From contig CM038721.1 in NCBI GenBank assembly GCA_021613375.1, forward strand, positions 2,237,486 through 2,301,485: DNA of 64,000 nucleotides. The letters run 5' to 3'. This document shows, piece after piece, positions 56,041 through 64,000 of the stretch. A program made the translations under genes and the position numbers. The notes under the pieces are model-generated. The model did no database searches, was not told the DNA's origin, and worked only from the letters and a program-made list of their open reading frames with translations. Positions within the stretch are counted from its first letter, which is position 1. Each line of letters opens with the position of its first letter. The DNA is from Megaleporinus macrocephalus (Eukaryota; Chordata; Actinopteri; Characiformes; Anostomidae).

Positions 56041-57600
56041 GTGCCAGAGGATATGCAGTGAGTCACACTGGCATCTGTCCCATGAATGGAATGGATTTGC
56101 ACAAGTGAGAAGAAGAAGAAGAAGAAGAAGGTTTACTACAATGTCCTAGTGATTGGTTTGCAGGGCTTTGGAAGGTGTTGAACGTGTTTGGGATCGCAAG
56201 CAGCAGAAAATGACATGCAAGCATCTTCTAAGACTGATCTTTGGAAGTGTGGAAAAGCACCTTAACAGAAGTGGGAGGAACTACATGAGGAACCATGTGC
56301 ATTGTCAAGAAGGAGAGACGGCTGGGAAACAGCCAAAGAGGAGAAGAAGAGCCATGTTAACACCAGTGACACCAGTTTCAGTGGAGAGATCTCAGAAAGA
56401 CTGGAGTTTTCTTAAATAACTTGTTTGGGATATCTCGGATAGTGAACAGACGACCTCCTAGGACTGAACTTTGGATGAGTGGAAAAATATCCCAACAGAT
56501 TTCTTCAAGAGGACTAAAAGTGAGTCTCCCTTACAGGTCGCAGTATTTGATTTCAACCCAAAGCAGATCCAGGACTGTGTTGTTACAGAGGAATTAATTA
56601 CAAAACATATCACAGCACTCTTCCAGCCAACAGGGGGCGTTTATAGTCCCATTTAGTACAGGGCAGCGGGAGGGGTTACATGCTGAGCTGCATTGCTAAG
56701 AGGGAGAGATGGCTGGGAAACAGCCAAAGAGGTTTTTAGAAGAGCTGTGTCAACATCAGTGAGGTGTGAGGGAATAACTCAGATCGGGAGTCAAGAAAAT
56801 GTAGCCATCTTCTAAGATCTGAACTGGTAGTGTGGAAAAATATCCCAACAGATTTTTCCTAGAGCCTAAAAGCGAGTCTTCCTGTTCTAATTAGCAACAG
56901 GGGCATTCATGGTCACACACAGGAGCCACACTGGCATCTGTCCCACGAATGGATTAGAGTATCACAATGGGGTTTAGAAGAAGAAGATGAAGATGAAGAA
57001 GGTTTACTACAATGACCTAGTGGTTATTCAATGGCAATGCAACCATCTTCGAAGGCTGATCTTTGGAAGTATGGAAAAGCATCCCAGCAAGATTTATTTG
57101 GGATGACTGAAAGTGGGAGGGGCTACATGCGGAACCCTATGCATTGTCAAGAAAGAGACGGCTAGCAAACAGCCAAAGCTGAAGAAGTTTTTAGAAGAAC
57201 TATGTTAACATCAGTGAGGCGTGTTGGTGCAGAGATCTCAGAGAGACAGACGTTTTCTTGAATTACTTGTTGGGGATAACTCGGATAGTGAACAGACGAA
57301 AATGACTGAACCTCCTAAGACTGAACCTCCTAAGAGCCCAACAGATTTCTTTCAGAAGCTCAAATTCATTGTGGTACACAGTGCTGGATCTGTACACAGA
57401 AAAAATATCTCAAGATATAATGTTTATATAAATAAACACTGTTCCAGTCAATTAACAACAGGTGGCATTTGTGGTCATGCAAAACAAACGGGAGTGCGTT
57501 GAACTCCAAGCACTGCCAAGAAGAAGAGTTGGCTGGGAAACAGTCAAAAAAGTTTTTAACAGAGCGGTTTTAATATCAGCGAGGCGTCTCGATGGGAGAG
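56041..57600. repeat. Low-copy tandem duplication, about 4 diverged units of 0.37-0.45 kb
   Basis: The marker gctgggaaacagccaaagag recurs at 56321, 56712, 57161 (variant) and 57532 (variant). Longer blocks such as actggcatctgtcccat and ggtttactacaatg also repeat, about 860 bp apart. Units include (gaa)n runs. Short frames exist but are not conserved between units. Confidence 0.75.
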
Positions 57601-57940
57601 ATCTCTGAGTGGCTAAAATCTTTTTGTTATATTTTCCCTTTCCACCTTGAACGTTGCCACAGTAACGTTCTGCAGGTCTTATATTCGGTGATGATTCTGC
57701 TCCAGACTTGCTTTGAAAACGTGTTCAGCTATGGTAGTTTCTTATCAAAGCTTTGAGGATTCGTTAATGTTAGAACGTCCATGTGCTTAGCTTAGCTTAG
57801 CTTACACTGCACAAGCTTAAAGTCCTACGACTTTAAGAAGAACTCCAAAAGCATATTAGAGCCCTTTTTTTGTAATTGCATGTTTATGAATCCATTCACA
57901 AAGCAGGATGAGTGTTGTGCTAGCCTCAGGAACTGGAACA
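57601..57940. other. No gene recognised
   Basis: Contains a short run of ttagc steps near 57786-57803. Confidence 0.4.
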
Positions 57941-58970
57941 CGAAGCTGGGAAGGTAGACTGAGGCACCAGCATGGAATTGCTGCAGCATTTAAGGTGGCA
58001 GAGAAATACTTGAAAAAGAAGCTTCTTCAGCTTCATGGAGAGTGGAAAGGTGAATAAGTGGATGAGAAGGTTGTTCTGGTTCTGCTGTTCAGGAGAAGAG
58101 AACCAAGAGGTCCAGCAGGTATTGCTCATGTTCGTGATAGCAACTGGTGAGCATTGTAGCAGCAGTTCACTAACCTAAAACCTGGAAACCTCAGTTACAT
58201 GACTCAGTGGGCTTTCTGACCACAAATATCTAAGACTTTGCTTGTCTTGGGAATGTGTGTCCATGAACTTGGGCAGGCGGAGCTTCTGAAGGAGCGCTGA
58301 AGGGAGGGCTGTATTTGTTTTGCTGCTGAGTTTGAATATTAACTATCATCGCCAAACATCTGGCCTTGTATGCTGGATGATTTCCCACCAATCCTGTTCC
58401 ACCTTAAATGGTGCAGCAGAGGGCCTTAGATGCCAGAGATACCTCTGCAGGGTCATTGAAGGTGGAACAGAAAAATCTGAACAAGAAAATAACGAATTAA
58501 GAAGCTGAAAGCTTATAAGACGCTACAAATACCACCATTTAAGGTGGAACAGGAAATTAGGAACAAGAAAATAACAAATTAAGAAGTTAAAAGCTTATAA
58601 GAGGCTACAAGTACCACCATTTAAGGTGGAACAGGAAAATAAGAACAAGAAAATAACAAATTAAGAAGCTGAAAGCTTAAAAGAAGCTACAAGTACCACC
58701 ATTTAAGGTGGAACAGGAAAATAAGAACAAGAAAATAACAAATTAAGAAGCTGAAAGCTTATAAGAAGCTAAAAGTACCAACAATTAAGGTGGAACAGGA
58801 AAATCTGAACAAGAAAATGACAAATTAAGGAACTGAAAGCTTATAAGAAGCTAAAAGTACCACTATTTAAGGTGAAACGGTGGTGAGGCTAAAAGTCAGT
58901 GCAAGAATATAACTGTTGCATCATTTAAGGTGGAACAGGAAAATCCAAATGAGTAGTTGGTGAATAAGGA
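57941..58970. repeat. Interspersed repeat family with internal 82-bp array
   Basis: The marker ccaccatttaaggtgg (an imperfect inverted repeat with CCACC and GGTGG arms) recurs at 58532, 58614, 58696 and as variants at 58778 and 58860, exactly 82 bp apart. Units also contain aacaagaaaataacaaatta and aagctgaaagcttataagaa. Diverged single copies flank the array (57985, 58390, 58925). A related stretch is at 14585. Confidence 0.85.
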
Positions 58971-59569
58971 GGATGCACCAATTTTAAATATGGAGCTGCT
59001 GATAAATATGATCTATGTCAACAAAGATTCTTCTTCTTTTCACATCTTCCAGCCTGAGCTATAGCGCCACCTGTGAAAGTCTCTCCACAGCGAGTGTGTG
59101 GTTCGTCTGTACTGAGCTACTGAAGAAACATGGCGGTGGCAGCTTCTGTTAGAAGAGGAACCACTACTGTATAGATTCGATAACTCGTTCTAGGCTAACA
59201 GAAACGTTTGTAGTTGATTATTAAATAAAAAAATATATAGGACTGTATATTATTTATATTCTATTTTTATTTCTGCTGGCAGTCAGTGATGGGATCTTTG
59301 GTACCCCTGTAGAATCTGTCTGTTCAAGTTAGTGGCAAAAACAATTCTAGCAAAGCGGGTCTTTATCTGCTTCAGCGTCTGAACAGATGTCGAGCAGCAC
59401 TCTGACGGCTCCGGTTCTTGTTAGGAGGCAGAATTAGGGTTTGCACTGGTGCCTCCACATTTGGTTTTCACTGGAGACCTTAAAGCACCTGTAATATTTG
59501 GATTGCAAAGCAAGAATGAGTTCAGTTTCTTGTGCATGCCGTTACAGTCAGGTCCATAAATAGATGTGG
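58971..59569. other. No gene recognised
   Basis: Single-copy-looking sequence with no recognised domains. Confidence 0.35.
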
Positions 59570-60480
59570 GGGTGTTGATGTTCGGGACTCTGACACAGTC
59601 TCAACTTTTAAGTCTAGACTGAACACATGTTTAGTAGCTTCTGGTAATTAATCTTCCCTTTTAGATAAAGGCAGGAGATCTGGGGGTTCTTGGACACAGA
59701 GGTTTATGGTAAACTGAGATGTTGGTGCTGTTGTTCCACCACTTCACGTCATCACGCAGGTTGGTTGACGGTGGAGAGGGGCGTTCCCAGTGTTTCAGGG
59801 TGGTCTCATGTCTATGTTCTTCTGGTTCTCTCCTTTTAGTTTAGGCTGTTATAGTTAGATCTGCTGGAGTCTCCAGCCACACTCTAAAATTCTGAATATT
59901 CATATTCTCTACAGTCTTACTCCTGAGCCCAACTAACTCTCTCTCTTTACTCTTCCTGAGGAAATGACTGTCCTCCCGTCTGTTGAACGCTGTTGGAGGA
60001 CTGACCATCAGGGTCTCCTCCCCACCATCACCAGCCAGCTCTCCTGTCTATCTGTGTCTACTGCTACACCCTCAGTTACATCACTGTACTCCATCCAGAT
60101 GCACCAGCATTGAGATAGGATGGGACTGTTTCAGCTCACGCCCACTTTTCAGTCAGAGACTGCCTCAGTCAGAGACTGCCTCAGTCAGAGACTGCCTCTA
60201 CCTGTGCAGCTTCTAAAGCTTTGCTATCCAGATTTCAAACAGAGACTCCTTTCTTTGGAGTTTAGTTTATTAAACTGTAAATACTGTTTGATCAGAGGAG
60301 GATGGGTCTCCACTTGTGAGTCTGGTTCCTCCCAAGGTTTCTCCCTCCAGTCTGAGGGAGGTGTTCTCGCCACTGTTGCCTCTGGCTTGCTCACTGGGGG
60401 ATATATGTTGTAACTGTCTATATATACATTAAGAAGCGAAATGCAAAGATTGCACATATTACAGCATATTAAGGGCTTTA
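59570..60480 (+). mobile_element. LINE 3' region relic
   Basis: At 59585-59641 the frame reads DSDTVSTFKSRLNTCLVAS, matching the DSDTVSTFKSRLKTHLF C-terminus of a fish LINE (from memory). A long 3'-UTR-like stretch follows, ending with gaggaggatgggtctccact, tctggttcctcccaaggttt and ctggcttgctcactggggga, a common fish tail also seen near 25530. A cagtcagagactgcct unit is tandemly repeated three times at about 60151-60200. Confidence 0.55.
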
Positions 60481-60499
60481 ACTGTTCAGCCATTACTCA

Positions 60500-61025
60500 C
60501 ATAGTCTCAAAAGTAATTGGACAGTCGATGGGTAAGCTGTTTCTCGGCCAGGTGTGGCCTGTGCCCTCATTATTTTATGACCGAATCAGGAGATAAAGGG
60601 TGTGGAGATGTGTTGAATTGGCAGCTGTTGATAGAAACTCGGTCCAAAGAGATGGTGATGTAAGTAAAGGCTAAAAAAACGAAGCAAACTTATCAAAGAG
60701 TGAGAGAGGAGAAACTTTCGGTTGAGGCCAAATCAACAATTTAATTCGTTGCTGAAATGAAAGGAATGTATTGTGGAGCTTAGCAACACCAGAAGGCCTG
60801 GGAGGCTAAATAAAGAGAATGATTGTTTAATTGTTTCTCTGGTGAATAAAAACCCCTAATACATGAAGCCAAGGACATTCTAGAGAACGGGCCATTCACT
60901 CCACAAGTCTATGATCAATAAAAACAAAGCACTTATAACAGCCGCACCAGTTCTGGAAGAAGATTTTTAGAGAGAGGAAACCAACATTAACTTCAACAGA
61001 ATGATGAAAGAGAAAAAACCCAGAA
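60500..61025 (+). mobile_element. Tc1-like element relic, 5' part
   Basis: The start tctcaaaagtaattggacag is typical of a fish Tc1 end. Transposase-like pieces follow in order: gccaaatcaacaattta (the N-terminal AKSTI region), gagcttagcaacaccagaag and aggcctgggaggctaa (LSNTRRPGR), and gttctggaagaagatttttagag then aacttcaacagaatgatgaa (FWKKIF and NFNRMMKEK), where FWxSILWTDETKIN is expected. The catalytic aspartate region is mutated and the second half is missing. It is not functional. Confidence 0.6.
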
Positions 61026-61029
61026 GCAG

Positions 61030-61152
61030 AGAAAGGGCTTACTATAGGCTGGGGTTCAATTCCCCACCTGGAGAACCACCTTACACTATACCAATAAGAG
61101 TCCGTTGATAAGACTACCTTCACCTACCTGTGTACAGGTAAACTGCAACACT
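61030..61152 (+). mobile_element. Retroposon tail with a single 37-bp-type unit
   Basis: ggctggggttcaattcccca (a B-box-like GGTTCAATTCC) is followed by ctataccaataagagtccgt and then accttcacctacctgtgtac aggtaaactgcaac (61116-61150), identical in kind to the array unit at 42757. From memory this is a common tRNA-SINE/LINE-type fish tail. Confidence 0.65.
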
Positions 61153-61232
61153 AAAAAATATACCATGTACCATGTAGTGTGGAGTATCTTGTTTAGTGTG
61201 TAAAGTAACCTTTAATTGGATTTATCTAATAA

Positions 61233-61380
61233 TAAACAGAAGCATATTTAGCAAAGACTTCATGTTCTTTGTGCAGCTTTAGATGTCGAACAAAGTTTGA
61301 AATGGTTGCATCTCCATCTGTGATCTTGACTCCACATTTTTTATTTACTACATCATAATCTTTGTAGTTAAACAAATTCA
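61233..61380 (-). pseudogene. BED-type zinc-finger-like remnant of a hAT transposase
   Basis: The minus strand reads NYKDYDVVNKKCGVKITDGD and then ATISNFVRHLKLHKEHEVFA. The G/TxSNxxRHLKxxH arrangement is the second half of a BED zinc finger found at the N-terminus of hAT transposases; a single Cys remains of the expected CxxC. The frame is interrupted in copies 1 and 2 by an insertion. No catalytic domain is present. Confidence 0.5.
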
Positions 61381-61610
61381 ACACTGGCGCCCGCCAAAGC
61401 TTCCCGTGATTGGCTGCAGAACTTCACTTGTTGCCAGGTTACGGATAAACTGAGCTGAGCAGCTCAGCTGCCTAGCGTTACAGCACCATTTAATACAAAA
61501 TGATTTATGACTATGATTTATTTATCATGTTCAAATAGGGTTAGGGTTTTGAGTCTTAAAGCTCAAGTCCGAATCCAAGTCCACGTCAGTGAGGGTCTTA
61601 GAGCGTAGTC
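61233..61610 (-). mobile_element. hAT-like element fragment (copy 3)
   Basis: On the minus strand it matches copies 1 and 2: tccgtaacctggcaacaagt, gccaatcacgggaagctttg, agtgttgaatttgtttaact and agatcacagatggagatgca. The end sequence with cttgagctttaag lies near 61560. It contains one 23-bp-type segment rather than three or six. Confidence 0.65.
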
Positions 61611-62300
61611 TTAGAGCGTACTCACACTAGGCCCAGTTTGCTCGTTCCGTGCTGGGGCCTGGTTATCCCCACCTCCCCGCTGGTCTGCACTCACACTGCC
61701 TTTATCAATCCGCGCCCGAGCACGCTTTTGTCGGGCGTTGGGTAATGTAATGCAACGTGATGTATATGTCTAAGAATGGGGAGCATATAGGTCTAACTAA
61801 TTGATTGATTAAATGTTTTTTATTTTAGGGTCTTAGGGTAACCTGCCGACAGAATCGCTGTAATATTCTCTTTATATCATTTTTGTTTTTTGTTTTTGTT
61901 TTTTTTCCCTTTAAATATATATTATTTGTACTTTCCGATTTGCATCTTATAGTTGTTACGGTCTGGTCACTGTGTGTATGGTTTGATCTTTTTGGAAAAT
62001 GTATTTTAAAAAAAACAAAACAAAATTGCTCTAAGATCCAACAAGACCAGACAAGAACAGCCAATGAAAACAGGGGTCTGTTTCATTATGAGGTTTAAAA
62101 ATGGTCATGTATGAATCAATTAAGGCCACGTTTTGGTACATAAAACCCACAGAAATATCACAAAAGGACCTCGGCTAAAGCAAAATGCAGAATACGGGAC
62201 CTTTAATTTAGAAAAATACACCCTGGCGTCCACAGGTTTACCCAGAAAGAGGCAGCACGAGGTGTGAAATTGGACACATCTTGAGTGTTTCATCTGGTGC
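61611..62300. other. No gene recognised
   Basis: Contains a T-rich tract (about 61879-61905) and an A-rich tract (about 62008-62022). Nothing else recognised. Confidence 0.35.
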
Positions 62301-62665
62301 GGTGACACATGGTTAGCCACGGCGCGACACCTCAGCGTCAGGTGAAGGTTAAAGAGCCTTTTCTGAGAGTTCTTTATCTCGAAATAATATCACTAAGTCA
62401 GCAGCTGTCATGCACGGGGCTGAGCACAGCGGCGCTCCAGACATCTTTAAAACCGTCTGAGAACAATTGCTCATCATGCAATTACACCCACATCTCCTCC
62501 GAGAGCTCCACTCTCTACTCATGGATGCACCATAATTAATTGTATCATCACGTCTGATTATCGCTCCAACCAGTTTGTTCAATAAAGCAACAAAGCCTCA
62601 GTTCATACAAAGAGCAGCCCTTCAGAATCCAGATATACATGTGAGAGTAACCGCAGACCACTGCA
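62301..62665. other. Low-repeat island, possible conserved non-coding sequence
   Basis: Balanced composition with AT-rich homeodomain-like cores (cataattaattgtatcatc at about 62530). No repeat family or domain is recognised. Confidence 0.3.
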
Positions 62666-62673
62666 ATGAATTA

Positions 62674-62675
<2 letters not shown>

Positions 62676-62713
<38 letters not shown>

Positions 62714-62716
62714 ATA

Positions 62717-62798
<82 letters not shown>

Positions 62799-62800
62799 AT
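62676..62800. repeat. (TA)n microsatellite
   Basis: About 125 bp of almost pure TA with one tct and one tgt interruption. Confidence 0.95.
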
Positions 62801-62865
62801 GAAACCCATACAATCTAGATAAAACCCGAATGGGGCCCACATGGATATGTTGGCTGGGTGTTTAT

Positions 62866-63265
62866 TAGGGTTGTAAGAAAATATCGAAAATATTGAATAT
62901 TGGGATATTGTGTTTCGTGATACTGTATCGATTCTCAAAAACACAGTATCGATACACAGATTCCTGGCAGACAGTGAATCATTGTGTGTTGTATTTAAAC
63001 CTCTGACCACTAGATGGCAGTGTTGTAATCCATTTTCAGCTCCACTGCAACATTAACAAGCAGCACAAGGGTGCAGTGCTATTGTAAGCATTGACAAACC
63101 TGTTCATATAGTGGTGTGTTTTAATAGTAATATTTTAAAAACAATATGTCACTAGCAATATATCACTTTGCTTGCAGTATCGCAATATATAGCAATTTAT
63201 TGAATCGTGAGCGCTGTATCACGATACGTATTGTATCGTCAGGTTCTTGCCAATACACAGCCCTA
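62866..63265. mobile_element. hAT-type MITE (tatcga-rich)
   Basis: The left end tagggttgtaagaaaatatc and the right end, read on the other strand as tagggctgtgtattggcaag, are weak inverted repeats. Inside are gatactgtatcgattctc and acagtatcgatacac, forming an inverted pair, and gtatcacgatacgtattg. From memory this is a common fish MITE. It has no coding sequence. Confidence 0.55.
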
Positions 63266-63618
63266 GTGCATATATATATTTTTAGAATTCTTTGAAGAGT
63301 CAGTGATGCTACTTTTCCTAGCTAGCTATGCCACAAAACGCTGCACAGTGGAATTTATAAATGTATTTTTTCAGACTTCCTTGAAGAGCCAGTCTACAAA
63401 ATGTAGAGCAAAACAGAACCATAGAAGTACAGTTCAAAATACATACAGGACCTTTCAGAGCTTCCATAACTACCTATGAAACAAACTCATTGTTAGCTTC
63501 AGCAAAGTAGCCTACACGCTGCTCCATGTACATCTGTCTGAGATCAGATTTCAACAGAACGAAAAAGAGATCAGAAATGTTCCAACAGGCCAGATACCTA
63601 GGCATGTTATAATGTCGC
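63266..63618. other. No gene recognised
   Basis: Two diverged copies of a ctttgaagagtcagt / ccttgaagagccagt motif at about 63290 and 63379. Nothing else recognised. Confidence 0.4.
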
Positions 63619-64000
63619 CTAGGCCCAGGGGCCAAGTTGTGCTCTCGCGTAGAATCTGTCTATCTGGCTGCACGTTTCAGGAGCTGGGCCGTCAAACAGG
63701 TGACTGGAAACAAGTGTGGTTCCACACGCCTCAGGCAACTCTGACTGAGCCAGCCCTAATTGGTGATGTGCATACACCAAATGAGCCATAAGTCGTCCCA
63801 GATCGCGCACGAGGGAGCCCACAGCCCGTAGCGCACCATCCAGCGGGCCTAGCATGACTGGGCCCGGCTCTGCCACTTGCAATGAGCTCTCCAAAGCGAG
63901 CAACGGATGTGACAGAGGCTTCCGTGTGAGACCAATTCCGGCACCGCCATTCGATGTGCAGCATCGTCATCAATGTATCTGCATCGCTGAGCCTTTGTTA
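63619..64000 (-). pseudogene. Possible DIRS-type retrotransposon gag relic
   Basis: Minus-strand frame 63903-63619 contains LRAVGSLVRDLGRLMAHLVY and then AHHQLGLAQSELPE. The spacing LRA-x(n)-GR-x-MA-x-LV-x(n)-L-x-LxxS resembles the gag-like domain of fish DIRS elements (LRATKQTA...IGRSMAALV...LWLNLS), from memory. It has higher GC than its surroundings. It runs off the window, so integrity cannot be judged. A retroelement relic is the best guess; a host exon cannot be excluded. Confidence 0.35.

Noticed and set aside
62575..62802. Tyr/Ile-repeat open frame
   Set aside because: Translation of a (TA)n tract.

Overview
The window looks like a teleost fish genome, probably from an otophysan lineage such as characins, electric fishes or catfishes; the lineage is a weak inference from remembered repeat families. 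It is AT-rich, with long (TA)n tracts, many Tc1/mariner relics, hAT-like and 3-bp-TSD miniature elements, LINE 3' ends, one tRNA-Lys-like sequence and no bacterial gene organisation. I find no intact host protein-coding gene. Every long open frame lies in a tandem repeat and is open only because the repeat unit lacks stops. Other protein-like sequence is broken transposon or retrotransposon coding sequence.

The dominant feature is tandem repeat: about twenty minisatellite arrays (units 6 to 82 bp) cover roughly 17 kb, about 27% of the window. Many units can be traced to an internal or end segment of a transposable element, and several have a lone single-copy counterpart elsewhere in the window. 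Examples are the 45-bp unit inside a palindromic element (copies near 1, 1300, 8716, 42641 and 52511), the 28-bp unit in a 3-bp-TSD MITE (13944 and 41490; the 84-bp size difference is exactly three units), the 23-, 31- and 33-bp units in a hAT-like element (19379 and 38124, plus a fragment near 61233 retaining a BED-finger-like peptide), the 37-bp unit from a retroposon tail (array 42757, single copy 61030), the 53-bp unit (array 26193, single copy 28645), the 27-bp unit (arrays 15630 and 29131, single copy 14777), a 20-bp unit resembling the end of a LINE-type repeat (45212) and a 29-bp B-box-like unit (48190 and 51020).

Layout. 1-7300: palindromic-element pieces, two Tc1 relics, a telomere-like hexamer array and an AT-rich element. 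7350-12600: a Tc1 copy with a 21-bp array inside its transposase, a palindromic-element copy and another Tc1 relic. 13900-19400: MITE, 27-bp array, possible LTR-element end with a tRNA-Leu-type primer site, and a tRNA-Lys pseudogene. 19379-25300: hAT-like element swollen by three arrays, nested insertions and a 32-bp array. 25800-31800: Tc1 and LINE pieces, 53-bp and 27-bp arrays. 33100-37000: 39-bp and 82-bp arrays. 37400-46500: hAT-like copy with perfect 8-bp duplication, MITE copy 2, 37-bp and 20-bp arrays. 46860-56060: low-repeat islands that look like conserved non-coding sequence between repeat blocks, including a perfect TTTTATGGG inverted repeat. 56041-64000: tandem 0.4-kb duplications, an 82-bp array, LINE and Tc1 relics, a MITE and a possible DIRS-type gag relic.

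The picture is a gene desert or large intergenic/intronic region in which transposons are being turned into minisatellites. Family names rest on recognised motifs and memory, not on a database search.
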